Source: Devosia sp. (lineage in GTDB: Bacteria; Pseudomonadota; Alphaproteobacteria; Rhizobiales; Devosiaceae). From it: 51,588 nt of DNA. The notes beneath the pieces were generated by a model. The model was not told where the DNA came from. It saw only the letters and a list, made by a program, of their open reading frames with translations, and ran no database searches. The first letter of the stretch is position 1; every line of letters starts with the position of its first letter. This document shows positions 23,464 to 32,872 of the stretch, piece by piece. Location: NCBI RefSeq assembly GCF_028290625.1, contig NZ_JAQGJM010000023.1:1-51588 (forward strand), given 5' to 3'. Made by a program: the position numbers and the translations under genes.

Positions 23464-23487
23464 ATAGACCTGGGAGGGTCGCTGAAT

Positions 23488-24672
23488 ATGGCTGATATGC
23501 CCCATACCGCACCGGCGGTGAAACCGGCTAATGCAAATTTTTCTTCGGGCCCGTGTGCCAAGCGTCCTGGCTGGACGGTTGAGGCGCTTGCTGGTGCCCT
23601 GGTGGGTCGTTCGCACCGCTCCAAGCCGGGCAAGGCCCGCATTCAGCGCGCCATCGATTTGACGCGCGAGCTGCTGGAAGTGCCGGCGGATTACCGCATC
23701 GGCATCGTGCCTGCATCCGATACCGGCGCGGTCGAAATGGCGCTGTGGAGCATGCTGGGCGAGCGCGGCGTCGATATGCTGGTCTGGGAAAGCTTCGGCG
23801 AGGGCTGGGTCACCGACGTGTCCAAGCAGCTCAAGCTCGATGACGTGCGCATCGTCAAGGCTGGCTATGGCGAATTGCCAGACCTCAGCCAGGTCGATAC
23901 CGACCGCGACGTGGTGTTCACCTGGAACGGCACGACGTCCGGCGTGCGCGTGCCGAACGCCGACTGGATCAAGGCTGACCGCAAGGGCCTGACGATCTGC
24001 GACGCCACCTCGGCGGCGTTTGCGCAGAAGCTGGAATTCGACAAGCTCGATGTGGTGACCTTCTCCTGGCAGAAGGCGCTTGGTGGCGAAGGCGCGCATG
24101 GCGTGCTGATCCTGAGCCCCCGCGCCGTCGAGCGGCTGGAAACCTTCAAGCCCGACCGCCCGCTGCCCAAGATTTTCCGCCTGACCAAGGGCGGCAAGCT
24201 GCTCGAGGAAGTCTTCGAAGCCGCGACCATCAACACGCCCTCGATGATCTGCATCGAAGACGCAGTGGACGCCATGGAATGGGGCCTGCGCGAGGGTGGC
24301 CTCAAGGCGCTGCAGGGCCGGGCCGACGCCAACTTCAAGGTGCTGGCCGATTGGGTCGCCAAGACCGACTGGGTCGAATTTTTGGCCAAGGACGCGGCGT
24401 TCCGTTCCAACACCTCGGTGTGCTTCTCGATCGTCGATCCGGCCGTGACGGCGCTCGATGCCGACAAGCAGGCGGCGTTCGCCAAGGCGATCGTGTCGCG
24501 GCTCGACAAGGCCGGCGTGGCCTATGACATCGGCGCCTACAAGGACGCCCCGTCGGGATTGCGCATCTGGGCCGGCTCGACGATCGAGGCGGCATCATTG
24601 GCCGCGCTGACGCCTTGGCTGGACTATGCGTTCGCCGAAGAGAAGGCTGCGCTGGCGAAGGCTGCGGCCTAG
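23488..24672 (+). CDS. serC: Phosphoserine aminotransferase
   Basis: A 394-residue PLP enzyme of the alphaproteobacterial SerC type. It transfers an amino group from glutamate to 3-phosphohydroxypyruvate in serine synthesis and a related step in vitamin B6 synthesis. [14 protein letters not shown] (about 15-29) is the typical start, [16 protein letters not shown] (about 72-87) binds the cofactor phosphate, [11 protein letters not shown] (about 170-180) holds the ring-stacking Asp, and Lys196 in [15 protein letters not shown] forms the Schiff base. GGGAGGG lies ten bases before the ATG. It is followed by serA after 98 bases containing a hairpin and a tRNA-like fragment. Confidence 0.96.
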   Translation: MADMPHTAPAVKPANANFSSGPCAKRPGWTVEALAGALVGRSHRSKPGKARIQRAIDLTRELLEVPADYRIGIVPASDTGAVEMALWSMLGERGVDMLVWESFGEGWVTDVSKQLKLDDVRIVKAGYGELPDLSQVDTDRDVVFTWNGTTSGVRVPNADWIKADRKGLTICDATSAAFAQKLEFDKLDVVTFSWQKALGGEGAHGVLILSPRAVERLETFKPDRPLPKIFRLTKGGKLLEEVFEAATINTPSMICIEDAVDAMEWGLREGGLKALQGRADANFKVLADWVAKTDWVEFLAKDAAFRSNTSVCFSIVDPAVTALDADKQAAFAKAIVSRLDKAGVAYDIGAYKDAPSGLRIWAGSTIEAASLAALTPWLDYAFAEEKAALAKAAA

Positions 24673-24682
24673 GCATCATCGG

Positions 24683-24700
24683 GCCCGCCTTCCGGCGGGC
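24683..24700 (+). terminator. Hairpin between serC and serA (weak terminator/attenuator)
   Basis: GCCCGCC and GGCGGGC pair perfectly around TTCC, followed only by TGCTTCCCC. Without a good T-run it would terminate weakly, leaving partial read-through into serA. Confidence 0.55.
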
Positions 24701-24721
24701 TGCTTCCCCAAATTCATGCGT

Positions 24722-24753
24722 GGTCGCAGGTTCAAATCTTGCTCCCGCAACCA
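24722..24753 (+). other. tRNA 3'-end fragment (T-arm plus acceptor strand and CCA)
   Basis: The segment reads as the last third of a tRNA. GCAGG-TTCAAAT-CTTGC forms a T-stem/T-loop (one G-T pair), followed by TCCCGCA, a discriminator A and CCA. No 5' acceptor (TGCGGGA), D-arm or anticodon arm is found upstream; that space holds the serC hairpin. It ends 17 bases before the serA start and just before its ribosome binding site. It may be an integration-site scar or a T-arm mimic in the serA leader. Confidence 0.6.
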
Positions 24754-24770
24754 ATGTTCAGGAGGGCTTC

Positions 24771-26354
24771 ATGCCCAAGGTTCTCGTTTCCGACAAGCTC
24801 AGCCCGACCGCCGTCCAGATCTTCAAGGATAATGGCGTCGAGGTGGACTACCTGCCCGATCTGGGCAAGGACAAGGAAAAGCTGCTCGAAGTCATCGGGC
24901 AATATGATGGTCTTGCCATCCGCTCGGCCTCCAAGATCACCGAGAAGATCATTGCGGCGGCGACCAATCTGAAGGTCATCGGCCGCGCCGGCATCGGCGT
25001 CGACAATGTCGATATCCCGGCTGCCACCGCCAAGGGCATCATCGTGATGAATACGCCATTCGGTAATTCCATCACCACGGCCGAACACGCCATTTCCCTG
25101 ATGATGGCGCTGGCTCGCCAGCTGCCGGAGGCCGACGCTTCGACCCGTGCCGGCAAGTGGGAAAAGAACCGCTTCATGGGCGTGGAAGTCACCAACAAGA
25201 CCCTGGGCCTGATCGGCGCCGGCAATATCGGCTCGATCGTTGCCGACCGGGCGCTGGGCCTGCGCATGAAGGTCATCGCCTTCGATCCGTTCCTGACCCC
25301 GGAACGCGCCCAGACACTGGGCGTCGAAAAAGTCGAGCTGGATGATCTTCTGGCCCGCGCCGATTTCATTACCCTCCACACGCCGTTGATCGACGCGACC
25401 CGCAACATCATCAGCGCCGAAGCCCTGGCGAAGACCAAGAAGGGCGTGCGCATCATCAACTGCGCCCGTGGTGGCCTGATTGATGAAGCGGCGCTCTACG
25501 ATGCGCTGAAATCCGGCCACGTTGCCGGCGCGGCGCTCGACGTGTTCCTCGAAGAACCGGCCCAGAACAGCCCGCTGTTCGAGCTGCCCAATGTCATCTG
25601 CACGCCCCATCTGGGCGCGGCGACGACCGAAGCGCAGGAGAATGTGGCGCTGCAGGTGGCCGAGCAGATTTCGGCCTATCTGATGAGCGGCGAAATCACC
25701 AACGCGCTCAACTTCCCGTCGATTTCGGCCGAGGAAGCGCCGATCCTGACGCCGTTCATCAAGCTGGCCGAAGTGCTGGGCTCGTTTGCGGGCCAGCTCA
25801 CCGAAACGGCGATCAGGGGCATTCGCATCGAGTTCGAGGGCAATGTCGCGGCGATGAACACCCGTCCCATGGTGGCAGCGGCGCTCAATGGCGTGCTCAA
25901 GCCAATGATGGGCGAGGTCAACATGGTCTCGGCCCCGCAGATCGCCAAGGATCGTGGCATCAATGTCGAGGTCATTACACGCGAGCAGCAGGGCGCCTAT
26001 GAGAACTATATCCGCCTGACGGTGATGACCGAGCGGCAGGAACGTGGCGTCGCCGGGACGGTGTTCGCCAATGGCAAGCCGCGCGTCATCCAGGTCAAGG
26101 GCATCAACATGGAGGCCGAACTGACGCCGTCCATGCTGTATGTGACCAACGAGGACAAGCCGGGCCATATCGGGCGTCTGGGGACGCTGCTCGGCAAGCT
26201 TGGCATCAACATCGCCAACTTCAACCTTGGCCGCGTCGAGATCGGGCAGGACGCTATCGCGCTCGTCTCGATCGACGGCACGCTGACCGAGCCGCAACTG
26301 GCCGAAATCGCCGGCCTCGAAGGCGTCAAACAAGCTCGCGCGCTGCGGTTCTGA
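24771..26354 (+). CDS. serA: D-3-phosphoglycerate dehydrogenase
   Basis: A 527-residue long-form (type I) PGDH, which oxidises 3-phosphoglycerate with NAD+ as the first step of serine synthesis. MPKVLVSDKLSPTAVQIF opens the substrate domain; the Rossmann motif is LGLIGAGNIGS (about 145-155); catalytic Arg lies in INCARGGLIDE (about 230-240) and His in TPHLGAATTEAQ (about 281-292). An ASB intervening domain (about 320-450) and a C-terminal ACT domain (LYVTNEDKPGHIGRLGTLLG, about 458-477) follow, the latter usually the serine-feedback site. AGGAGGG sits five bases before the ATG. The GH25 gene follows after one base. Confidence 0.96.
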   Translation: MPKVLVSDKLSPTAVQIFKDNGVEVDYLPDLGKDKEKLLEVIGQYDGLAIRSASKITEKIIAAATNLKVIGRAGIGVDNVDIPAATAKGIIVMNTPFGNSITTAEHAISLMMALARQLPEADASTRAGKWEKNRFMGVEVTNKTLGLIGAGNIGSIVADRALGLRMKVIAFDPFLTPERAQTLGVEKVELDDLLARADFITLHTPLIDATRNIISAEALAKTKKGVRIINCARGGLIDEAALYDALKSGHVAGAALDVFLEEPAQNSPLFELPNVICTPHLGAATTEAQENVALQVAEQISAYLMSGEITNALNFPSISAEEAPILTPFIKLAEVLGSFAGQLTETAIRGIRIEFEGNVAAMNTRPMVAAALNGVLKPMMGEVNMVSAPQIAKDRGINVEVITREQQGAYENYIRLTVMTERQERGVAGTVFANGKPRVIQVKGINMEAELTPSMLYVTNEDKPGHIGRLGTLLGKLGINIANFNLGRVEIGQDAIALVSIDGTLTEPQLAEIAGLEGVKQARALRF

Positions 26355-26355
26355 G

Positions 26356-27078
26356 ATGAACACCATCTTGCGCCGATTGCTGATTGGCGCAGGAGCCGTG
26401 CTGCTCGTGGGCATCGTCGTCCTGGGCGCGGGGTGGCTGTATTTCGTCAATTATTCTCCGGACCGGGCGCGATATCCGGTTCGGGGGATCGACGTGTCGC
26501 ACCATCAGGGCGCGATCGACTGGCCGCTTGTGGCGGCGGATGATGTGAGCTTTGTCATCATCAAGGCCACCGAAGGCGGCGATTATGTCGATGAGCGGTT
26601 CGCAGAAAACCTGCGGGATGCGCGGGCGGCGGGGCTGACGGTCGGCGCTTATCACTATTTCACACTGTGCCGGCCCGGTGCCGAGCAGGCCGCCAATTTT
26701 CTGGCGACGGTGCCGCGAGATCAGGATTTGCTGCCACCGGTGGTCGACCTGGAATATGAGGGCAATTGCGATGCTGATCGCTCCCCGGAGGCGGTGCGGG
26801 CCGAGCTGGATGCGTTTCTCGCACCGGTCGAAGCGGCATTCGGGCAGCAGGCGGTGTTCTACATTACCTACGGGTTCTTCGACGACTACGCCAAATATCT
26901 GCCGCGGCGGCCATTGTGGACGCGCTGGATAGCCTGGCACCCGGCCGATGAAAACTGGCTGCTGTGGCAATATCATAATGCCGGCCGGGTCAACGGCATC
27001 GATGGCGACGTCGATCTCAACGTGCTTCAGGGCGGCCGCGAAACCCTGACGAGTTTGGTACGTCTCAGTCCGGCATGA
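26356..27078 (+). CDS. Membrane-anchored GH25 lysozyme-like muramidase
   Basis: A 240-residue protein with an N-terminal signal anchor (LLIGAGAVLLVGIVVLGAGWLYF, about 8-30) and a glycosyl hydrolase family 25 domain. GIDVSHHQGAIDW (about 44-56), VSFVIIKATEGGDYVDERF (about 63-81), VGAYHYFTLCRPGAEQAANF (about 96-115), the acidic VVDLEYEGNC (about 131-140, with the D-x-E catalytic pair) and WLLWQYHNAGRVNGIDGDVDLN (about 199-220) are all classic. It would cut peptidoglycan on the periplasmic face of the inner membrane. It follows serA by one base, so may be co-transcribed although unrelated in role. Confidence 0.92.
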   Translation: MNTILRRLLIGAGAVLLVGIVVLGAGWLYFVNYSPDRARYPVRGIDVSHHQGAIDWPLVAADDVSFVIIKATEGGDYVDERFAENLRDARAAGLTVGAYHYFTLCRPGAEQAANFLATVPRDQDLLPPVVDLEYEGNCDADRSPEAVRAELDAFLAPVEAAFGQQAVFYITYGFFDDYAKYLPRRPLWTRWIAWHPADENWLLWQYHNAGRVNGIDGDVDLNVLQGGRETLTSLVRLSPA

Positions 27079-27114
27079 CTGGTAACTTGCTGCGCCATGG
27101 TCTTGTGGCTGTTG

Positions 27115-28434
27115 TCAGTCCTGGATTGCGCTGGCCAGTGGTAAGCGCAACCGCACCAGCAGTCCGCCGCTTTCGGGGCGCTCGAAAACCATCGAACCGC
27201 CGTTGAGGGCGACGATGTTACTGGCGATGGCAAGGCCGAGCCCGTGACCGCTGCCGCTTTCGTCAAAGCGCCGGCCGCGCTGGCCCAATGCCGATAGCTG
27301 GGCGTCATCAAGCCCCGGGCCGTCATCGCGAACGGTGACTTCGGCCATGTCATCGACCCGTTGGGCAGTTACCAGGATTGAATCTGTGGCCCAGCGGGCG
27401 GCGTTTTCCAGCACTACGCCGAGCAGTTCAATCAGGTCGTTCACGTCGATGTCCACGTCGAGCGGATCGGCATTGACGGTCCAGGCGAGCTTTTCTCCCT
27501 GGGGCGTGCGTTCGACCACTGCCAGGGTGCGCTGCAGGGCTGTCTCTAGCGAGGCGCGCAGCACGTGCTGCCGGGTGCGGTGCCGCAGGCGCGACAGATG
27601 CAATTGATAGTCGATACGTTCGAGCATCTCGCCGGCAAGGGTATCGACCTTGTCGGCTATATCGCCGTCGCCGTTGCTGCGCAGGGTTTCGGCCAGATTG
27701 CCGAGGACGGCCAGGGGGGTCTTCAGGCCATGCGCCAGATCGGCGGCGCGGTGCCGAGCAAATTCGACTGAGCTGGCCTGGCTTGCCAGGAGGGCGTCGA
27801 TCTCGGCGACCAGCGGCTGCACTTCCCTTGGATAAACGCCCAGCATGGCTGAGCCGTCGCCACGGCGCACTGCCGCAACGCCGATGCGCACGCTATCGAG
27901 CGGGGCAAGGCCCAGGCGCACCTGCAGATAGGCCGCGCCCATCAGGCTGGCGCCGAGCAAAGCGAGGCCGACGAGCAGCGCCATGCCGAATTGCTTGATG
28001 GATTGATCGATCACACCGCGATCCGCCGCCACAGTCACCAGATAGCTGACCCCGCCGGGCAGATCGATCTGTCGCGTCAGGGCCGACAGGGTTTGCCCGT
28101 TGGGGCCAGCGAGCCGAGCGAATTGCTGGTTTTCTCCGGGCCCGATGCGCGGCGCGAGCACGGCGTCCCACAGGGAGGCCGAACGGAGCGATGCGCCGCT
28201 CTGGATGGGGTCGATCTGCCAGTAATAGCCGCTCAGCGGGATGTCGTAACGCGGATCGCCCGGGCTTTGTGACAGCGCCAGCGTCGCCGCGTCGGTATCG
28301 ATGACCGCAGCGATGCGGCTGATTCCTGCCGACAATTCCATCCGCACGTTTTGCTCGACCGTCCGCACGAAGAGATAGCCGATGCCTATTGCAGCCAGTA
28401 GCAAGGCCAGGCCAATCCACAGGGCGGCCAGCAC
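27115..28434 (-). CDS. Sensor histidine kinase (PhoQ/QseC-like class)
   Basis: A 439-residue kinase (450 if it begins at CTG 28467). First helix about 3-23, periplasmic sensor about 24-148, second helix about 150-170, HAMP-like linker, then catalytic core. Phospho-acceptor His235 lies in DLAHGLKTPLAVLGNLAETL; N-box ENAARW at about 343-348, G1 DDGPGLD at about 370, G2 GHGLGLAI at about 397. The only canonical in-frame start is GTG 28434, which would drop the basic SIRRRL segment that normally precedes the first helix. An in-frame CTG at 28467, overlapping the regulator stop (CTGA), would keep it. Partner of the response regulator just upstream. Confidence 0.9.
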   Translation of the reverse strand: MLAALWIGLALLLAAIGIGYLFVRTVEQNVRMELSAGISRIAAVIDTDAATLALSQSPGDPRYDIPLSGYYWQIDPIQSGASLRSASLWDAVLAPRIGPGENQQFARLAGPNGQTLSALTRQIDLPGGVSYLVTVAADRGVIDQSIKQFGMALLVGLALLGASLMGAAYLQVRLGLAPLDSVRIGVAAVRRGDGSAMLGVYPREVQPLVAEIDALLASQASSVEFARHRAADLAHGLKTPLAVLGNLAETLRSNGDGDIADKVDTLAGEMLERIDYQLHLSRLRHRTRQHVLRASLETALQRTLAVVERTPQGEKLAWTVNADPLDVDIDVNDLIELLGVVLENAARWATDSILVTAQRVDDMAEVTVRDDGPGLDDAQLSALGQRGRRFDESGSGHGLGLAIASNIVALNGGSMVFERPESGGLLVRLRLPLASAIQD

Positions 28435-28463
28435 CAGGAGCCGACGGCGAATGGAGACCGGGG

Positions 28464-29126
28464 TCAGTTGGGTTCACCAATGGCGTAGCCGAAGCCCCGG
28501 CGTGTCACGATCACATGGCTGCCCAGCCGCTTGCGGACGCGGCCGACCAGCACTTCGACTGCATTGGAATCGCGCTCGTAGTCCTGGGCATAGAGGTGTT
28601 CGGTGATTTCCAGCTGCGAAACGGCGCGGCCGCGCCGATGGGCAAGGAAGGCCACAAGGCGATACTCCTGGGGCGGCATGGGAATAGCTACGCCTTCGCG
28701 GAAGACCTGCATGGCGGTGAAATCGAAGGTGAGATCGCCGACATCGACCTGCGAGGATGCAAAGCCAGCAGAGCGGCGGATCAGCGCGCGCAGCCGGGCG
28801 AGAAGTTCCTCGATGCGGAAGGGCTTGACGAGGTAATCGTCGGCGCCGGCCTCGATACCGTCCACGCGCTCGCGCCAGTCGCCGCGGGCCGTCAGGATCA
28901 GCACCGGCGCGTTGCGTTGGGCGCGGCGCCAGCGCTTGAGCACGGTGAGGCCGTCCAGCGTGGGCAATCCGAGGTCAAGGATGATGGCGTCGAACGCCTC
29001 GGTGTCGCCGCGGAACCAGGCTTCCTCGCCATCGGCCTCGCGCTCCACGATGAAGCCCGCACCGGTCAGCGCCTCGCCGAGGGTCGAGGCAATGCGGTGA
29101 TCGTCTTCGGCAACCAGAATGCGCAG
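28464..29126 (-). CDS. OmpR/PhoP-family response regulator, apparent CTG start
   Basis: A 220-residue regulator: receiver domain (RILVAEDDHRIASTL, phospho-acceptor Asp51 in IILDLGLPTLDG, Lys in YLVKPFRIEELL) and winged-helix DNA-binding domain (about 125-218, MPPQEYRLVAFLAHRRGRAVS and the recognition stretch SNAVEVLVGRVRKRLG). The family N-terminus RILVAEDD is preceded by CTG with AAGGAG six bases upstream. No ATG, GTG or TTG lies in frame nearby: the next is GTG at codon 27, and upstream the frame runs through the PepSY-like gene as a shadow. The ATG in the overlap (GAATGAC) is out of frame. Likely activates its own operon via the 11-bp direct repeats. Confidence 0.88.
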   Translation of the reverse strand: MRILVAEDDHRIASTLGEALTGAGFIVEREADGEEAWFRGDTEAFDAIILDLGLPTLDGLTVLKRWRRAQRNAPVLILTARGDWRERVDGIEAGADDYLVKPFRIEELLARLRALIRRSAGFASSQVDVGDLTFDFTAMQVFREGVAIPMPPQEYRLVAFLAHRRGRAVSQLEITEHLYAQDYERDSNAVEVLVGRVRKRLGSHVIVTRRGFGYAIGEPN

Positions 29127-29127
29127 G

Positions 29128-29523
29128 TCATTCTCCTTCCAGAGCGGCGCCGGTATCGGCGCGAAAATAGAGCACGCGCAATTGGCCGGAAGCCGACAAC
29201 AGTTTGAAGCGGTAGACAAGTTGGCCGTCCGCCAGAACGAACTGTGCATCGATGAGCTGGTCAACGATGCCGTTGCGGGACACGATTTCCCCCAGCGGCA
29301 GCGCGCGCCTGCTTTGCACCGCCTCCAGCGCTGTTTCATGCGGCGCGGGGGTGGGGCGCGCCGGAGATGCGGCAGGCGCGGCAGGCCCAGCGGGTGAGGC
29401 GGGAGGTGATGAGCCACCGTCGCCGGGTCCGCCCCCGCCCGACGGTTGCGCAAGAGCCGGCAAGGGCCCGGCAAGGGCCGTGGCCAGGCAAAGCAGAACC
29501 AAGATTTTTGAACGCGCGCGCAT
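29128..29523 (-). CDS. Exported PepSY-like protein
   Basis: A 131-residue exported protein: signal peptide (KILVLLCLATALAGPLPALAQ, about 6-26), a Pro/Ala/Gly-rich linker (about 27-65), then a C-terminal segment resembling half a PepSY domain (ALPLGEIVSRNGIVDQ near 76-91 and VYRFKLLSASGQLRVLYFRADTGAAL near 103-128). PepSY proteins often sit with two-component systems and sense or buffer periplasmic conditions. Its stop overlaps the ribosome binding site of the response regulator, and it is the first gene of the operon. Confidence 0.78.
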   Translation of the reverse strand: MRARSKILVLLCLATALAGPLPALAQPSGGGGPGDGGSSPPASPAGPAAPAASPARPTPAPHETALEAVQSRRALPLGEIVSRNGIVDQLIDAQFVLADGQLVYRFKLLSASGQLRVLYFRADTGAALEGE

Positions 29524-29541
29524 GGCTGATCATCTACTCCA

Positions 29542-29574
29542 GGCAAGCTGACGGCAAGCTGACGGCAAGCTGAC
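29542..29574 (-). promoter_or_regulatory. Three-copy 11-bp direct repeat, candidate response-regulator binding site
   Basis: GGCAAGCTGAC occurs three times in tandem without gaps (29542, 29553, 29564; GTCAGCTTGCC on the minus strand). The 11-bp period places each copy on the same DNA face, as expected for OmpR-family regulators. It lies 19-51 bases before the PepSY-like start and about 70 before the divergent repeat-protein gene. Confidence 0.72.
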
Positions 29575-29644
29575 ATCGGGCTCACGGCCCTGTCAGGCGG
29601 CATGTTGCATGGTGAGCGGGTCGAACCAAAAAAGGAGACGACCC

Positions 29645-30358
29645 ATGCAAAAGAAGACCCTTACCATTCTGGCCGCTTCGTGCCTCGCCCTCACGCTGGC
29701 TCAGGCCAGCCTTGCCAATGACCATGGTGGACCTAGCCATGACGGCGGCGGTCATGAGGCACAGTCGAGTGCTCCGACCGGCGAGAGCGAGCATACCCAG
29801 GAAAGCGCCGGTCCCGTCGCGCAGCCGCATGAGAGCGCGCAGCAATCGGTCTCGACCGAGCAGAGCACGACCGGTTCGGCGAGCGCACCGCTGGTCGATG
29901 CGAATGGCCAGGCGGTCGATATCGATGGCAATGCCATTGCCCTCGAAGACCTGCCGGCCGTCTCGACCGAACAGGGCACGACCGGTTCGGCGAGCGCACC
30001 GCTGGTTGATGCGAATGGCCAGGCGGTTGATGCCGATGGCAATGCCATTGCCCTCGAAGACCTGCCGGCAATCTCGACCGAACAGGGCACGACCGGTTCG
30101 GCGAGCGCGCCGCTGGTGGACGAGAATGGCCAGGCGGTGGATGCCGATGGCAATGCCATTGCCCTCGAAGACCTGCCGGCAATCTCGACCGGGCAGAGCA
30201 CGACCGGTTCGGTGAGCGCACCGCTGGTGGATGAGAACGGCCAGGCCGTCGATGCCGATGGCAACGCCATTGCCGTCGAGGATCTGCCGCCGGCTCGCAC
30301 GGTGGTTGAGTGGCTGTCTCGACAGGACTTCGGTGGCCTGTTCGGCGGGGACAACTAA
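29645..30358 (+). CDS. Exported acidic protein with four 37-residue repeats
   Basis: A 237-residue protein of unknown function. Signal peptide about 1-24 (MQKKTLTILAASCLALTLAQ...), a His/Gly/Gln-rich segment (about 25-69), then four consecutive 37-residue repeats (about 70-106, 107-143, 144-180, 181-217), each with the core APLVDxNGQAVDxDGNAIA followed by LEDLPA. The D-x-N-G-x-x-x-D-x-D-G-N spacing recalls calcium-binding or bacteriocin-leader-like acidic loops, but no known domain is recognised. It is divergent from the PepSY/two-component operon and may be its target. AAAGGAG lies eight bases before the ATG; an in-frame GTG-type start upstream looks unlikely. Confidence 0.8.
   Translation: MQKKTLTILAASCLALTLAQASLANDHGGPSHDGGGHEAQSSAPTGESEHTQESAGPVAQPHESAQQSVSTEQSTTGSASAPLVDANGQAVDIDGNAIALEDLPAVSTEQGTTGSASAPLVDANGQAVDADGNAIALEDLPAISTEQGTTGSASAPLVDENGQAVDADGNAIALEDLPAISTGQSTTGSVSAPLVDENGQAVDADGNAIAVEDLPPARTVVEWLSRQDFGGLFGGDN
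29852..30295 (+). repeat. Four tandem 111-bp in-frame coding repeats
   Basis: Copies at 29852-29962, 29963-30073, 30074-30184 and 30185-30295, all exactly 111 bases, nearly identical in DNA as well as protein. The low silent divergence points to recent duplication or ongoing gene conversion, so copy number may vary between strains. Confidence 0.9.
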
Positions 30359-30434
30359 CCCTCGGCGCCGCCCATAGGACATACCAAGTCCTGCACCAAA
30401 CGTGTCGCCCGCTGCCCAAGGTAGTGGGCGACAG

Positions 30435-31379
30435 CTATTTTGGCTGCCGCGCCGACCATTCCGCCAGCACAATGCCGCCGATGATGATGGCGGCGGAGAG
30501 GTAGTGGTAGAGTTCCAGATGCTCGCCGATGATCAGCACCGAGAGCAGGGTGCCAAAAACCGGGATCAGATTGTGGCTGGGGGCGGCGCGGTTGGCGCCG
30601 AGCAGTTCGACGCCGCGGGCATAAAAGATCTGGCTGAACATGGACGGGAAAATCATCACATAGGCAAGGACGCCCCAAACCTTGGGTGAGGCATGGGCGA
30701 GATTGGCGAACTGGGAAAGCCCGCCACCGAACAGTTGCAAGGTGATCAGTCCGGTGACGGCGGCGCCCGCGAAGGCGACGCCGAGAAAGCTCATCAGATG
30801 CACGTCGGGGCGGTATTTCAGCGCCAGCGTATAGATGGTGTAGGTGAGGCAGGCGACGATGACATAGGCGTCGCCCATATTGATGTCGAGCCTGAGTAGG
30901 CGTGTGGGATCACCATGGGTGGCGGTGAGAATCACCCCGCTGATGGCGATGATGACCCCGGCGACCTGCAAGGCGCGGGCGCGCACCTGGAAAACGATAA
31001 AATTGGCGCCGAGAATCATCATCGGCAGGGCGGCCTGCTCGATCGATGAATTGACCACGGTGGTGGTTTTCAGCCCGACATATAGAAAGACATTGAACAA
31101 GGCGTAGCCGATTGCTCCATAGGCCATCAGCAGCGGCCAATGGCGCCGCACCACGGGCCAGTCCCGGCGCAAATGCGGCCAGGCGAAGGGCAGAATGACC
31201 AAAAGGGCGCCCAGGCAGCGCGTCGCCAGCAGCAGGAAGGGGTCGATCTCGCCGATCGCCAGCTTGGCCGCAACGCCATTGCCGCCCCAGAATAATGGGG
31301 CCAGTATCAGCATCAGATAGGGCTGGTCGAGCAGCCGGGCGGTTATGCCGCGATTTTGGGTGGCCACCGGCTTTGTCAT
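30435..31379 (-). CDS. EamA/DMT-family transporter
   Basis: A 314-residue inner-membrane protein with ten predicted helices, made of two EamA repeats. The first begins PYLMLILAPLFWGGNGVAAKLAIG (about 20-43) and the second GDAYVIVACLTYTIYTLALKY (about 165-185). The family mark APLFWGGN near the start and the repeat-end motif LEHLELYHYLSAAIIIGGIVLAE support the class (metabolite export). The ATG at 31379 was chosen since the upstream extension to 31589 is not membrane-like. Divergent from purA. Substrate unknown. Confidence 0.9.
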   Translation of the reverse strand: MTKPVATQNRGITARLLDQPYLMLILAPLFWGGNGVAAKLAIGEIDPFLLLATRCLGALLVILPFAWPHLRRDWPVVRRHWPLLMAYGAIGYALFNVFLYVGLKTTTVVNSSIEQAALPMMILGANFIVFQVRARALQVAGVIIAISGVILTATHGDPTRLLRLDINMGDAYVIVACLTYTIYTLALKYRPDVHLMSFLGVAFAGAAVTGLITLQLFGGGLSQFANLAHASPKVWGVLAYVMIFPSMFSQIFYARGVELLGANRAAPSHNLIPVFGTLLSVLIIGEHLELYHYLSAAIIIGGIVLAEWSARQPK

Positions 31380-31536
31380 CGTCGCTCGGGTGATGTAAGG
31401 ACAGTCGGACTTAGCAGTTATTCGGCCGCGATCAAATGTCCTAAGCGGACGAAGCAACGATGGTGACGGCTTATACGCCAAGCGACCCAAAGGGGTCGAG
31501 GCGTCATGGCCGTGCCGATCTTGGGGAATTAAGCGC

Positions 31537-32826
<1,290 letters not shown>

Positions 32827-32872
32827 GATTTTTTGTTACAAGATATCCGCAATCGTGAGTAGCAAGTAACCT

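Noticed and set aside
24673..24770. Complete tRNA or permuted tmRNA gene between serC and serA
   Set aside because: Only the T-arm and 3' acceptor strand can be found; there is no matching 5' strand upstream or downstream within the gap.
24732..26450. Long open frame of about 570 codons antisense to serA
   Set aside because: Antisense shadow of a high-GC gene; Arg/Gly/His-rich with no recognisable domain, and the sense strand is clearly serA.
28464..29603. Extended start of the response regulator giving a 379-residue protein
   Set aside because: The added 160 residues are the PepSY-like gene read in another frame; family homology begins at the CTG.
29852..30295. Four regular DNA repeats considered as a CRISPR-like array
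   Set aside because: Unit is 111 bp without unique spacers, and all copies are in one open frame encoding a 37-residue protein repeat.
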